Shown here piece after piece: positions 8,730 to 18,091 of a stretch of DNA of 64,000 nucleotides. Under the pieces are notes generated by a model that worked only from the letters and a program-made list of their open reading frames with translations, was not told the DNA's origin and searched no databases. Source of the DNA: Terribacillus saccharophilus (GTDB lineage: Bacteria > Bacillota > Bacilli > Bacillales > Amphibacillaceae); NCBI RefSeq assembly GCF_002272745.1, contig NZ_NPBD01000007.1, positions 248,001-312,000 on the forward strand. The letters run 5' to 3'. Position numbers and translations under genes: made by a program. Numbering within the stretch: position 1 is the first letter of the stretch; every line of letters begins with the position of its first letter.

Positions 8730-10784
8730 ATGAAACAATCGAAGCGCGAGTTAAAAGCACCTTTTTTACTGCATGGAGGAGACTATAACCCTGATCAGTG
8801 GCTGAAGTATCCCGAAGTTCTGAAAGAAGACATCGATTTGATGCAATCGGCACATACAAATACCTTCTCGGTCGGCATTTTCGCTTGGAGTGCATTAGAG
8901 CCTGAAGAGGGCTTGTACAATTTTGAATGGCTGGATAAGATTTTCGATGACATACATTCTTTTGGCGGTAAAGTAATTTTGGCTACTCCAAGCGGCGCGC
9001 GTCCTGCTTGGATGTCCAAAAAATATCCGGATGTACTGCGGGTCAATGCAGAGAGAGTAAAGCAGCTGCATGGCGGCAGACATAATCATTGCTTCACTTC
9101 CCCGACGTATTTGGAGAAAACAGAGAAGATAAACCGGAAGCTGGCAGAGCGGTATGGAAAGCATCCAGCTCTGCTGCTATGGCATATCTCCAATGAATAT
9201 AGCGGCGACTGCCATTGTGATAATTGCCAGGCTGCTTTTCGTGAATGGTTGAAAGAAAAATACGACGGAAATCTAGAAGCCTTGAACGATGCCTGGTGGG
9301 GACCGTTCTGGAGTCATACGTTTACAGATTGGGAGCAGGTAGAATCCCCTTCGCCAAACGGGGAGAATGGTGTACATGGACTGCGATTGGATTGGCGGAG
9401 GTTCTCGACAGATCAAACTGTCCGTTTCATGGAAAATGAGTTAGTTCCAATACGCGAGATAACACCTGATATTCCCGTTACCACAAATTTCATGGCGGAC
9501 ACACCTGATCTGATTCCATTCCGCGGACTGGATTACAACCGTTTTGCGGATAAAATCGATGTAATCAGCTGGGATGCGTATCCGACATGGCATAATGACT
9601 GGGAAACAACAGCGGAGCTTGCGATGAAGGTTGGATTCATTGATGATTTATACCGGACGTTGAAGGATCAGCCATTTTTGCTGATGGAAAATACACCGAG
9701 TGCTGTCAACTGGCATCCAGTGAACAAAGCGAAGCGGCCAGGCATGCACATCCTTGCTTCGATGCAGATGCTAGCTCATGGCTCAGACAGTATTCTCTAT
9801 TTCCAATGGCGTAAATCACGAGGCTCGACAGAAAAGTTTCATGGGGCGGTCGTCGATCATGATCGTTCTCCGGATAATCGAGTATTCCAAGAAGTTGCAG
9901 AGCTGGGCAAGAGAATGGAAAAGCTTGCAGCCCTGCAGGGAACGTATCGTGCAGCGGAAGTGGCATTCTTATATGATTGGGAAAATGACTGGGCGTTAGA
10001 AGATGCGCAAGGATACGGATTGGATTCCAAGCAGTATATTAAGACGATGCATGCACATTACCGCCCATTTTGGAAACAGGACATTCCTGTGGACGTCATT
10101 ATGAAAGATCACGATTTCTCAAAATATAAGCTTTTAGTTGTACCGATGCTTTATATGATGAATAACCAGACTGCAGAAAAACTCGAGGTATTTGTGAAAA
10201 ATGGTGGAAAGCTTGTTATGACGTACATCAGCGGCGTGGTAAATGAGCATGATCTTGTGCATAATGGGGCATGGCAGGATAAGCTTACAGGTATTTTCGG
10301 ATTACGGCCATTAGAAACTGATACACTGTATCCGCGAGATCGCAATCATGTACTTTATAGAAGCAAATATTATGAAGTAAAGGATTATGCGACAGTGCTT
10401 GAACTCACCGGTGCGAAGACTTTAGGAGATTATGAAGAAGATTTCTATAAGGGGACATCAGCTGTTACCGAGCATGCCTACGGCGAGGGAATTGCTTATT
10501 ATATCGGTGCTAGATTAGAAGATGCATTCCAGGACGACTTTTATGCGGAACTGCTGAAAACAGAGCTGATCAACTCGCCAGTCGGAATTACGAAGCAAGA
10601 AGGGGTATCCATTCAAGTGCGCTACAATGAAGACTCTTTGTTTGTCTTTATCATGAATTTCAGTGAAGAGACAAGAGATATACAGCTGGATCAACTGTAT
10701 GACGACGTGCTGGATGGAGGGAATGTAGAGGGAGATATTCAACTGGATTCCTATGAGGTGAAAGTACTTCGTGTCAACAAGTAA
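8730..10784 (+). CDS. ganA: beta-galactosidase, glycoside hydrolase family 42
   Basis: A 684-residue GH42 enzyme with no signal peptide, so it cleaves imported beta-galactosides inside the cell. The acid/base glutamate is in HISNEYSG (~E156) and the nucleophile in LLMENTPS (~E320). The zinc-site cysteines are visible in NHCF and CHCDNC (~C121, C161, C163, C166). The catalytic TIM barrel, trimerisation domain and small C-terminal beta domain account for the length. ATG 8730 is favoured over ATG 8724 because GGGAG lies 8 nt before it. Released galactose would enter the divergent galKTM pathway. No secreted endo-galactanase (ganB) follows. Confidence 0.93.
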   Translation: MKQSKRELKAPFLLHGGDYNPDQWLKYPEVLKEDIDLMQSAHTNTFSVGIFAWSALEPEEGLYNFEWLDKIFDDIHSFGGKVILATPSGARPAWMSKKYPDVLRVNAERVKQLHGGRHNHCFTSPTYLEKTEKINRKLAERYGKHPALLLWHISNEYSGDCHCDNCQAAFREWLKEKYDGNLEALNDAWWGPFWSHTFTDWEQVESPSPNGENGVHGLRLDWRRFSTDQTVRFMENELVPIREITPDIPVTTNFMADTPDLIPFRGLDYNRFADKIDVISWDAYPTWHNDWETTAELAMKVGFIDDLYRTLKDQPFLLMENTPSAVNWHPVNKAKRPGMHILASMQMLAHGSDSILYFQWRKSRGSTEKFHGAVVDHDRSPDNRVFQEVAELGKRMEKLAALQGTYRAAEVAFLYDWENDWALEDAQGYGLDSKQYIKTMHAHYRPFWKQDIPVDVIMKDHDFSKYKLLVVPMLYMMNNQTAEKLEVFVKNGGKLVMTYISGVVNEHDLVHNGAWQDKLTGIFGLRPLETDTLYPRDRNHVLYRSKYYEVKDYATVLELTGAKTLGDYEEDFYKGTSAVTEHAYGEGIAYYIGARLEDAFQDDFYAELLKTELINSPVGITKQEGVSIQVRYNEDSLFVFIMNFSEETRDIQLDQLYDDVLDGGNVEGDIQLDSYEVKVLRVNK

Positions 10785-10881
10785 AGGCAAAGCTTGATAT
10801 TTTTACTTTCGGTTCTACGTTTCATAGATATGAAGATGTGGAAAGGTATTGTATCAATCAAGATACAAAGGAGACTTTTCT

Positions 10882-11748
10882 ATGGAACCGAAAGATATGA
10901 TGAATGGCTCAACTAGTACTCACCAGCAGGACCGTCAGCCGGGTATTGAAGCAAAGATGGATCCACTGCCGCATCAGCCGCTCGATTACAAAGGAGTCGG
11001 CAGATTGGAAGGAAAAGCTGCACTTATCACCGGCGGTGATTCCGGAATCGGCCGTGCTGTTGCCATCCTTTATGCGAAAGAAGGTGCGGATGTCGCGATT
11101 TCCTACCTCGATGAAACGGAAGATGCTGAAGAGACGAAACGTCTTGTGGAAGCAGAAGGCAAGCGCTGCTTGCTGCTGCCAGGTGACATCAAGGATGAGG
11201 AGCATTGCATCAGCTTAGTCGAGAAGACAGTTGAGGAATTTGGTAAAATCAATATTCTTGTAAATAATGCAGCTATTCAGTATGTGCGAGAAGATGTGCT
11301 GGAAATCTCTTCTGAACAGTTTGAGGAAGTATTCCGTGTTAACTTCTTCTCCCAATTCTATCTGACGAAAGCAGCTGTGCGTCATATGAAAGCAGGAGAT
11401 TCTATCATCAGTACGTCTTCCATCAATGCTTACCGCGGCAACCCTATGTTCATGGACTATTCTGCGACAAAAGGTGCTATCACAGCTTGGACGCGCAGTA
11501 TTGCACAAAGCCTTATTAAGAAAGGCATCCGTGCTAACTCTGTTGCACCAGGTCCAGTCTGGACGCCGCTCATCCCGGCTACTATCGGGGAAGACCAGAT
11601 TGAGCAGTTCGGACAGGACAGCTTGATGGGCCGTCCAGGACAGCCTTCCGAGCATGCGTGGCCATATGTGATGCTTGCATCTGATGAAGCTTCCTATATG
11701 ACTGGTCAAGCAATCCACATTAATGGAGGATCTTATACATCTTCCTGA
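10882..11748 (+). CDS. SDR-family oxidoreductase, general-stress type (YdaD/YghA-like)
   Basis: A 288-residue short-chain dehydrogenase with a ~40-residue polar N-terminal extension rich in Gln and Pro. That extension is typical of the general-stress SDRs (Gsp39, YhdF, YghA) annotated as glucose/ribitol dehydrogenase-like. The nucleotide-binding motif is TGGDSGIG, the NNAA motif is present, and the catalytic Tyr-Lys pair is in YSATKGA. ATG 10882 follows AAAGGAG at a good distance; an upstream in-frame start at 10849 lacks a site. It is monocistronic, ending in a strong terminator. The substrate is unknown; a detoxifying or osmotic-stress role is inferred only from relatives. Confidence 0.85.
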   Translation: MEPKDMMNGSTSTHQQDRQPGIEAKMDPLPHQPLDYKGVGRLEGKAALITGGDSGIGRAVAILYAKEGADVAISYLDETEDAEETKRLVEAEGKRCLLLPGDIKDEEHCISLVEKTVEEFGKINILVNNAAIQYVREDVLEISSEQFEEVFRVNFFSQFYLTKAAVRHMKAGDSIISTSSINAYRGNPMFMDYSATKGAITAWTRSIAQSLIKKGIRANSVAPGPVWTPLIPATIGEDQIEQFGQDSLMGRPGQPSEHAWPYVMLASDEASYMTGQAIHINGGSYTSS

Positions 11749-11755
11749 TACCCTC

Positions 11756-11784
11756 AAAACCCTGTCCATCGGACGGGGTTTTTT
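11756..11784 (+). terminator. intrinsic terminator after the SDR gene
   Basis: A 12-bp stem (11756-11767 / 11771-11782, one G-T pair) with loop ATC is followed by T6. Confidence 0.88.
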
Positions 11785-11858
11785 GTTTGCTTTTTAGAAG
11801 GAAAGGGAAAAGATTCCTACTACTAAATAAGCAAATTATTCTGGAAGGAGGGATGGCC

Positions 11859-12287
11859 ATGTATATCAAATTCCATGATGAGGATCACGAGATCAAATAT
11901 CAGAATTTGCGTGCTGGCATCGGGAATGGGGAAGTATTACAGCATAAAGGCTGCCTTGCTGTTCTATATCTAATGGCGGGTGACAGCAGGCTATACAAGC
12001 TATTCAAACCATATTTCAAGTTTGACTACTGCCAGTTTGATTACCGTAAGATGCTGGCTGATTATGAGTTGGAAGGGGATTTACAGAAGCTTGCTTCACT
12101 TGGTGCCCATCTCTTTGATGGCCAGGTAGAAGTAACACCAATGTTGCTGGATGGATTGCAGGAGGATCGAGTATGGTTCCTTGCATGGAATGCTGTCATG
12201 ATGCGAAAGTTCGGTACAGTTACAGGCTACGAAGTACCTTCAAACAAGTTCTTTGGCGGATTCGTTCATGAAGATTTCAGTGTTTAG
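11859..12287 (+). CDS. hypothetical protein, possibly DUF6075-like
   Basis: A 142-residue soluble protein without signal peptide or membrane helix. The N-terminal FHDEDHEIKYQNL, the AVLYLMAGDSRLYKLF segment and a central WFLAWNAV remind me of the uncharacterised DUF6075 family found in Bacillus, but I cannot confirm this. ATG 11859 is preferred, with AAGGAGGG 6-8 nt upstream; ATG 11853 (two residues longer) overlaps that site. It is a single gene between a terminator and an unusually long inverted repeat. No function can be offered. Confidence 0.7.
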   Translation: MYIKFHDEDHEIKYQNLRAGIGNGEVLQHKGCLAVLYLMAGDSRLYKLFKPYFKFDYCQFDYRKMLADYELEGDLQKLASLGAHLFDGQVEVTPMLLDGLQEDRVWFLAWNAVMMRKFGTVTGYEVPSNKFFGGFVHEDFSV

Positions 12288-12307
12288 AAAAGAGCTTTCA
12301 TTTCGAT

Positions 12308-12366
12308 AGGAAACAAAATAAAGGAACAAGCATTTAATAAATGCTTGTTCCTTTATTTTGTTTCCT
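12308..12366. repeat. 28-bp perfect inverted repeat with 3-nt loop
   Basis: Bases 12308-12335 and 12339-12366 are exact reverse complements around AAT. The arm is AT-rich with a GGAACAAGC core. It sits 20 bp after the hypothetical gene and would form a very stable RNA hairpin. There is no clean T-run after it, so it is not a classical terminator. It could be a terminator in both directions or a small palindromic repeat element. Confidence 0.75.
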
Positions 12367-12703
12367 TTGATGTATTTAGATCCTGCACTATTCTTTGTCC
12401 CTTTGACTGAACTGCTTGTCTATGTAGGGGAACCTTCTTATGCAAAAAAAATTCCAATGAACGAATTCATTGGATGCAAGTTGAACATTTTTGTAACAGA
12501 TTAAGATATGGGGGGGTAATTGTTGTATAACCGATTGGAAGCAAAATGAAACCATATATCTGAATCAAATATGGGTAGGGATTATGTCCCTTTTTATGTG
12601 CTGTATTTTATAGGTTTCTCCTGATGTTTTGATTAGAGAGCGTTTTTAACTTTAGTATTATTTTCTTCTGCATTTTTATATACATAAAAGGGTATTTGCA
12701 CAT
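12367..12703. other. AT-rich intergenic region without a gene
   Basis: About 340 bp with no open frame behind a credible ribosome-binding site on either strand. It contains one minus-strand terminator-like hairpin (12444-12474) and a G7 run near 12510. It leads into the glucarate operon control region. Confidence 0.6.
12444..12474 (-). terminator. minus-strand terminator-like hairpin without an upstream gene
   Basis: A 9-bp stem TCCAATGAA / TTCATTGGA with loop CGAA (12453-12474) is followed on the minus strand by T8. It looks like a good intrinsic terminator. No minus-strand coding gene ends here, and the nearest gene upstream on that strand is several kb away. Confidence 0.5.
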
Positions 12704-12730
12704 TTGTTTATTTGTAATACAATTAAACAA
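12704..12730. promoter_or_regulatory. GntR/FadR-type operator upstream of the glucarate operon
   Basis: A 27-bp near-perfect palindrome with core TTGTAATACAA (12712-12722). The core fits the FadR-subfamily pattern TNGTNNNACNA. Only two symmetric positions fail to pair besides the centre. The operon encodes its own FadR-type regulator at 18092, the likely ligand of this site. Confidence 0.7.
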
Positions 12731-12736
12731 ACGGAT

Positions 12737-12752
12737 ATGATAACGCTTACTT
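12737..12752 (+). promoter_or_regulatory. cre-like site before kdgD
   Basis: ATGATAACGCTTACTT matches the CcpA consensus at 14 of 16 positions. It lies between the FadR-type operator and the AGGAGG ribosome-binding site. The 13-mer TGATAACGCTTAC recurs before gudP at 15216-15228. Confidence 0.6.
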
Positions 12753-12765
12753 TAGGAGGTACGCT

Positions 12766-13710
12766 ATGGGACAATCAACAGGGATAGCCAAAGGTATTCT
12801 AGGGTTTCCGGTGGCACCATTTACCGAAGCTGGAAAGCTTGATGAACAAGCAGTGTATGAGAATGTCCGCTTTCTTGTAGAGGAAGGCTTGGATGCCATT
12901 TATATTGCTTGTGGATCAGGAGAATTTCAGTCACTGGATAAAAAAGAGTATGAAGTGATGCTTGATACAGCGATTGAAGCAGTTGCTGGCAAGGTTCCGA
13001 TTTATACAGGAGTCGGTGGTAATCTCCGCACTGCTGTTGAACTTGCAGTAATATCAGAGGAAAAAGGTGCTGACGGATTTTTGCTGCTTCCTCCTTATTT
13101 AATACAAGGGGAGCAGGAAGGACTTTACCAGTATGCAAAAGAAATATTCGAGAGTGCCCCAGATCTGGATGCGATTATCTATCAGAGAGATAATGCTATC
13201 TATTCGGTTGAGACAGTCAGGCGGTTGGCAGCTTTTCCACAGTTAAAGGGGTTTAAGGATGGCGTCGGGAATATGGAATTAAACATTTGTCTGACGCAGG
13301 AATTCAAAGGAAGACTGGACTTCCTGAATGGTATGCCGATGGCGGAGGTTACAATGCCTGCGTATGTGCCACTCGGAATAACGACCTATTCATCAGCTAT
13401 TTCAAATTATATCCCGCATATTTCCCGGATGTATTATGATGCGCTGTTAGCAGGAGACCAAGATATGCTGGATGCATTATATGCTGATATCATTCTCCCA
13501 ATCAACAGCATACGGAAACAGCGAAATGGCTATGCTGTTTCTTTGATTAAAGCAGGAATGGAGATCATCGGCTTGCAGACAAGAGGGTATGTTCGTCCTC
13601 CTGTTGTGCCCGTAACTAAAGAGCACTTTAACGAAATGGAACAGATCCTTTCGAAAGCGCTGGACAAATACCCGCGCAAGGAGAAAATCTCAGAGATAAA
13701 GGAGAGCTAA
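12766..13710 (+). CDS. kdgD: 5-dehydro-4-deoxyglucarate dehydratase
   Basis: A 314-residue member of the DHDPS/NAL aldolase superfamily, like B. subtilis YcbC. It decarboxylates and dehydrates 5-keto-4-deoxy-glucarate to 2,5-dioxopentanoate (alpha-ketoglutarate semialdehyde). The Schiff-base lysine is in GFKDGVG (~K164) and the conserved active-site tyrosine in IIYQRDN (~Y139). ATG 12766 has TTAGGAGG upstream. It is the first gene of a five-gene glucarate cluster in the same order as ycbCDEFG. The next gene starts 3 nt after its stop. Control by the FadR-type operator and cre-like site is inferred. Confidence 0.92.
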   Translation: MGQSTGIAKGILGFPVAPFTEAGKLDEQAVYENVRFLVEEGLDAIYIACGSGEFQSLDKKEYEVMLDTAIEAVAGKVPIYTGVGGNLRTAVELAVISEEKGADGFLLLPPYLIQGEQEGLYQYAKEIFESAPDLDAIIYQRDNAIYSVETVRRLAAFPQLKGFKDGVGNMELNICLTQEFKGRLDFLNGMPMAEVTMPAYVPLGITTYSSAISNYIPHISRMYYDALLAGDQDMLDALYADIILPINSIRKQRNGYAVSLIKAGMEIIGLQTRGYVRPPVVPVTKEHFNEMEQILSKALDKYPRKEKISEIKES

Positions 13711-13713
13711 TAC

Positions 13714-15180
13714 ATGGCGACAAATGTAACAACGAATGTATACCGTAACTTTATCAATGGTGAATGGCAGGAATCAGAATCAGCAGAGCAGATCACGGTC
13801 ATCAATCCAGCAGATACCAGCACTCCTGTCGGTCAGATCCAGAGTTCCACAACGGCAGATCTGGAAGCGGCTGTGGAAGCAGCGCATGCAGCACGGAAGG
13901 AATGGCGGAGCATATCCGGTGCTGCTAGAGGTGAGTTCCTTTATCGGGCTGCAGCTATTCTGGAGGAACGCACCGAAGAGATTGCTGTAACTGCAACAAA
14001 AGAGATGGGGAAAACATTGCCGGAAGCTCGCGGCGAAACGCAGCGCGGCATTGCCATCCTAAAGTATTATGCGGCGGAGGGGATGCGGAAGACAGGTGAT
14101 GTGATTCCATCGACTGATCCTGGAGCCTTCATGTATACAACACGCGTTCCTTTAGGGGTTGTAGGTGTGATTGCTCCGTGGAATTTCCCTGTTGCAATTC
14201 CTATCTGGAAAATGGCTCCTGCGCTTATCTACGGCAACACAATCGTGTTTAAGCCGGCTTCTGAAACTGCTATTACGGCAATCAAGATAACCGAGTGCTT
14301 TGAAGCAGCAGGATTTCCAAAGGGAGTTATCAATCTTGTGACCGGTGCGGGTTCTGTGATCGGGAAAGGCTTGGTGGAGCATCCAAAGGTCAATGGTATT
14401 ACGTTCACAGGATCCAATAATGTCGGAAAAGGCATTGGCTTAACCGCATTGGAGAGAGGCGCCAAGTATCAGCTGGAGATGGGCGGAAAAAATCCAGTCA
14501 TTGTAGCTGCTGATGCAGATATTGAACAGGCAGTGGATGCAACAATCAGCGGTGCATTCCGTTCTACCGGCCAGAAATGTACGGCAACAAGCAGAGTTAT
14601 CGTAGAAGCACCAATATATGATGCGTTCCGGGATAGGCTAATTGAAAAGACGAAAGAGATCACGATTGGTAACAGCCTCGAGCAGGATGTATGGCTTGGA
14701 CCGATTGCAAGTAAAGCGCAGCTGGAAAACTGCCTTCACTATATCCAAAAGGGTATTGAAGAAGGAGCTAAACTTATCCTAGGCGGCGAGCAGCTCACAG
14801 ATGGAGATTATGCGAAGGGCTTTTACATCCAGCCGACTATCTTTGAGGATGTTACCAATGACATGGTGATTGCGCAGGAGGAGATTTTTGGCCCTGTCAT
14901 CGCTCTGATCAAAGTGGATTCAGAGGAAAAAGCAATAGATGTGGCGAATGATGTGAAATTCGGGCTGAGTGCATCTATATTCACGAAGAATATAGGGCGA
15001 TTCCTGCGTTTCGTTGAAGATATGGAAGCAGGGCTTGTACGTGTTAATGCAGAAAGCGCTGGGGTAGAGCTGCAGGCTCCATTCGGCGGGATGAAGCAGT
15101 CAAGCTCCCATTCGAGAGAGCAGGGAGAAGCTGCGAAAGAGTTCTTTACGAGCATCAAGACTGTATTTGTCAAAGGATAG
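13714..15180 (+). CDS. 2,5-dioxovalerate (alpha-ketoglutarate semialdehyde) dehydrogenase
   Basis: A 488-residue NAD(P)+-dependent aldehyde dehydrogenase, YcbD/GucD-like. Landmarks are PWNF (N157), the general-base glutamate in LEMGGKNP (~E255) and catalytic cysteine in GQKCTATSR (~C289). It oxidises the semialdehyde produced by KdgD to 2-oxoglutarate, which enters the TCA cycle. The start at 13714 is 3 nt after kdgD, with GGAGAG in the end of that gene. A weak hairpin (15181-15202) directly follows the stop and may reduce read-through into gudP. Context makes the substrate assignment stronger than the sequence alone would. Confidence 0.9.
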   Translation: MATNVTTNVYRNFINGEWQESESAEQITVINPADTSTPVGQIQSSTTADLEAAVEAAHAARKEWRSISGAARGEFLYRAAAILEERTEEIAVTATKEMGKTLPEARGETQRGIAILKYYAAEGMRKTGDVIPSTDPGAFMYTTRVPLGVVGVIAPWNFPVAIPIWKMAPALIYGNTIVFKPASETAITAIKITECFEAAGFPKGVINLVTGAGSVIGKGLVEHPKVNGITFTGSNNVGKGIGLTALERGAKYQLEMGGKNPVIVAADADIEQAVDATISGAFRSTGQKCTATSRVIVEAPIYDAFRDRLIEKTKEITIGNSLEQDVWLGPIASKAQLENCLHYIQKGIEEGAKLILGGEQLTDGDYAKGFYIQPTIFEDVTNDMVIAQEEIFGPVIALIKVDSEEKAIDVANDVKFGLSASIFTKNIGRFLRFVEDMEAGLVRVNAESAGVELQAPFGGMKQSSSHSREQGEAAKEFFTSIKTVFVKG

Positions 15181-15202
15181 AGGGCTACCTTAAGCCCTTT
15201 TT
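15181..15202 (+). terminator. weak intra-operon terminator/attenuator
   Basis: A 6-bp stem AGGGCT / AGCCCT with a 6-nt loop and T5 follows the dehydrogenase stop directly. The short stem implies partial termination. A fresh cre-like site follows it. Confidence 0.5.
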
Positions 15203-15214
15203 CCTTCCGAATTA

Positions 15215-15230
15215 TTGATAACGCTTACAA
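15215..15230 (+). promoter_or_regulatory. cre-like site before gudP
   Basis: TTGATAACGCTTACAA matches the CcpA consensus at 15 of 16 positions and shares TGATAACGCTTAC exactly with the site before kdgD. It suggests gudP has its own control point. Confidence 0.65.
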
Positions 15231-15251
15231 TAGAGCGGAGGAATGAAGCAT

Positions 15252-16607
15252 ATGGATAAAGTCAGAGATAACCTGCAGAATTCACAGATGAAAAAAACGA
15301 AGGTCCGTTGGTTTATCGTCATGATGTTGTTCCTAGTCACATCCGTCAACTATGCTGACCGAGCAACGATCAGTATTGCGGGAGATGCACTGCAGTCAGA
15401 TCTTGGATTGAATGCTGTCAGCATGGGCTATGTGTTTTCCGCATTCGGCTGGGCTTATGTGGTCGGGCAGATACCTGGCGGAATATTGCTCGATAAGTTC
15501 GGTTCCAAGCTTGTCATTGGTATGAGCATCTTGTTCTGGTCGATCTTCACTTTGCTGCAAGGAGCAATCGGATTTTTTGCCGCAGGAACAGCCATAATCG
15601 TCTTGTTCGCACTGCGTTTCCTTGTTGGATTTGCTGAAGCACCATCGTTTCCAGGTAACAGCCGGGTTGTGGCAGCTTGGTTCCCGAGTAATGAACGTGG
15701 AACAGCATCGGCTATCTTCAATTCAGCTCAGTATTTCGCACTTGTCATCTTTTCACCGCTGATGGGATGGCTGACATACAAATTCGGCTGGGAATATGTT
15801 TTCTATGTAATGGGAGCTATTGGTATCGCTTTGGCATTGGTTTGGCTAAAAGTAATCCGTAACCCGCGTGAGCATCCAAAAGCGAACCAAGCGGAAATCG
15901 ATTATATTGAAGCTGGCGGCGGAGTCGTGGATATGGATCAAAAAAAGGAAGATACAGGTACAAAGGAGAAACAATCTCAATGGCCATTCATTAAACAGCT
16001 ATTAAAAAAGCGGATGCTAATCGGTATTTATATCGCGCAGTATTGTATTACGACACTGACCTACTTCTTCCTGACTTGGTTCCCTGTCTATTTAGTCCAA
16101 GGTCGTGGCATGTCTATTCTAGAAGCTGGATTCATTGCTTCCCTTCCAGCTATATGCGGTTTCCTAGGGGGAATCCTTGGCGGGATGTTCTCAGACTTCT
16201 TGCTTCGGAAAAACCTTTCCCTGACCATTGCGCGTAAAACGCCGATCATCATCGGAATGTTGCTTTCCTGCAGTATGATCATCTGTAACTATGTGGATGC
16301 GGAATGGCTTGTGGTTGTCATTATGTCTCTTGCTTTCTTCGGAAAAGGCTTTGGAGCATTAGGGTGGGCAGTCGTGTCGGATACATCACCAAAGCAAACA
16401 GCAGGTGTCAGCGGCGGACTCTTCAATACATTTGGGAACATTGCTTCCATCACAACGCCGATCATCATTGGTTACATCGTTAATGCAACAGGTTCTTTTA
16501 ATGGTGCACTTATATTTGTTGGTGCCAATGCACTTGTTGCTATCCTAAGCTATTTGTTCATTGTTGGAAAAATCGAGCGTGTGGAATTAGAAGCGCCAAC
16601 AAAATAA
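15252..16607 (+). CDS. gudP: glucarate MFS transporter
   Basis: A 451-residue 12-helix MFS carrier of the anion:cation symporter (phthalate/glucarate) family, like B. subtilis GudP/YcbE. The first helix is followed by NYADRATISIAGD, the family's hallmark after TM1, and LRFLVGFAEAPSFPGN lies in TM4-5. It should bring D-glucarate or galactarate into the cell with protons. ATG 15252 is preferred because GGAGG (15237-15241) is 10 nt before it, while ATG 15243 lies only 1 nt after. It precedes gudD by 18 nt. Confidence 0.9.
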   Translation: MDKVRDNLQNSQMKKTKVRWFIVMMLFLVTSVNYADRATISIAGDALQSDLGLNAVSMGYVFSAFGWAYVVGQIPGGILLDKFGSKLVIGMSILFWSIFTLLQGAIGFFAAGTAIIVLFALRFLVGFAEAPSFPGNSRVVAAWFPSNERGTASAIFNSAQYFALVIFSPLMGWLTYKFGWEYVFYVMGAIGIALALVWLKVIRNPREHPKANQAEIDYIEAGGGVVDMDQKKEDTGTKEKQSQWPFIKQLLKKRMLIGIYIAQYCITTLTYFFLTWFPVYLVQGRGMSILEAGFIASLPAICGFLGGILGGMFSDFLLRKNLSLTIARKTPIIIGMLLSCSMIICNYVDAEWLVVVIMSLAFFGKGFGALGWAVVSDTSPKQTAGVSGGLFNTFGNIASITTPIIIGYIVNATGSFNGALIFVGANALVAILSYLFIVGKIERVELEAPTK

Positions 16608-16625
16608 TCGGAAGGGGATAGGAAC

Positions 16626-17990
16626 ATGAACCAAGTTTCAGAGAATATAAAAGCAGAGAAAGCTAAACACGTGCCAGCTGTTACGGAAATGCAAGTAATT
16701 CCGGTGGCTGGTCGGGACAGTATGCTGCTAAATTTGAGTGGTGCACACGGTCCTTATTTCACACGTAATATTGTTATTCTCAAGGACAATACAGGTGCTG
16801 TTGGTGTCGGAGAGGTGCCTGGAGGAGAGAAAATCAGGCAGACGCTGGAGCAGGCAAAAGCCTTTGTAATCGGAGAATCAATCGCTTCTTATCAAGCGAT
16901 CCTCAATCAAGTAAGACAGCAATTTGCTCATCAAGATGCAGGCGGCCGGGGTGAACAGACTTTCGATTTGCGTACGACAATCCATGCGGTGACAGCACTG
17001 GAGGCTGCGCTGCTCGACTTGCTTGGTAAGTTCCTGCACGTTCCAGCCGCTACACTTTTAGGGGAAGGGCAGCAGCGAAGCGAAGTGGATGTACTTGGGT
17101 ATTTGTTTTATATAGGTGATCGTGGACAGACTGACCTGAAGTACAAGGAGGAGCCTGATGCAACATCGGAATGGTTCCGTTTGCGAAATGAAGAAGCATT
17201 AACACCAGAAGCCATTGTGCGTCTGGCTGAGGCAACTTACGAAAGATATGGGTTTCGAGATTTCAAGTTAAAGGGCGGCGTTTTGGCTGGTGAAGAGGAG
17301 ATACAGGCCATTGAAGCATTAGCCAAGCGGTTCCCAGATGCCCGGATTACACTTGATCCGAATGGAGCATGGTCACTGGATGAAGCAATCCGTCTCTGCA
17401 AAGGAAAGCATGATATCCTCGCGTATGCAGAGGATCCTTGCGGGGCAGAGAATGGCTATTCCTCCCGTGAAATTATGGCCGAATTCCGGAGAGCTACCGG
17501 ACTGCCTACAGCGACGAACATGATTGCTACTGACTGGCGTCAGATGGGGCACGCCATCCAATCACAGGCGGTAGACATTCCGCTTGCCGATCCGCATTTC
17601 TGGACGATGCAGGGCTCTGTTCGCGTAGCACAGATGTGCCATGAATGGGGACTAACCTGGGGCTCGCATTCCAATAATCATTTTGACATATCTTTGGCTA
17701 TGTTCACACATGTTGCAGCAGCTGCGCCTGGGAATATCACTGCTATCGATACACATTGGATCTGGCAGGATGGGCAGCGATTGTCGAAGGAGCCTTATGA
17801 GATTATCGAAGGAAAGTTAGCGGTGCCGGATAAACCTGGTCTGGGTATCGAGATTGATATGGAGCAGGTAGAAGAAGCTCATAAGCTGTATAAAAGTATG
17901 GGACTTGGTGCCCGCGATGATGCTGCTGCTATGCAATATTTAATTCGGGATTGGAAATTCAATAACAAGAAGCCTTGTCTTGTTCGATGA
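16626..17990 (+). CDS. gudD: glucarate dehydratase
   Basis: A 454-residue enolase-superfamily enzyme that dehydrates D-glucarate (or L-idarate) to 5-keto-4-deoxyglucarate, the KdgD substrate. The KxK base is in FRDFKLKGG and metal ligands in LDPNGAW and YAEDPCG. The catalytic histidine is in [11 protein letters not shown] 16626 has GGAAGGGGATAGG upstream. The pathway in this operon therefore runs uptake (GudP), GudD, KdgD, then semialdehyde dehydrogenase. The galactarate dehydratase (garD/ycbH) that follows in B. subtilis is missing. Confidence 0.95.
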   Translation: MNQVSENIKAEKAKHVPAVTEMQVIPVAGRDSMLLNLSGAHGPYFTRNIVILKDNTGAVGVGEVPGGEKIRQTLEQAKAFVIGESIASYQAILNQVRQQFAHQDAGGRGEQTFDLRTTIHAVTALEAALLDLLGKFLHVPAATLLGEGQQRSEVDVLGYLFYIGDRGQTDLKYKEEPDATSEWFRLRNEEALTPEAIVRLAEATYERYGFRDFKLKGGVLAGEEEIQAIEALAKRFPDARITLDPNGAWSLDEAIRLCKGKHDILAYAEDPCGAENGYSSREIMAEFRRATGLPTATNMIATDWRQMGHAIQSQAVDIPLADPHFWTMQGSVRVAQMCHEWGLTWGSHSNNHFDISLAMFTHVAAAAPGNITAIDTHWIWQDGQRLSKEPYEIIEGKLAVPDKPGLGIEIDMEQVEEAHKLYKSMGLGARDDAAAMQYLIRDWKFNNKKPCLVR

Positions 17991-17998
17991 TAGATTTG

Positions 17999-18026
17999 GA
18001 GCCGCATCTTTTTGGGCGGCTCTTTT
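17999..18026 (+). terminator. intrinsic terminator after gudD
   Basis: A GC-rich 7-bp stem GAGCCGC / GCGGCTC with an 10-nt loop and a T4 tail. It separates gudD from the regulator gene, which may have its own promoter or receive read-through. Confidence 0.7.
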
Positions 18027-18091
18027 GTATGCGTTTGTAATTTTGTGCCATTCCCAGTATCATAGGTTTATCACATACAAAGGTGTTGGAC

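Noticed and set aside
10819..10850. Sigma-B-like promoter (GTTTCA ... AGGTAT) before the SDR stress gene
   Set aside because: The spacing is 19 bases instead of 12-15 and the -10 is imperfect, so I do not list it.
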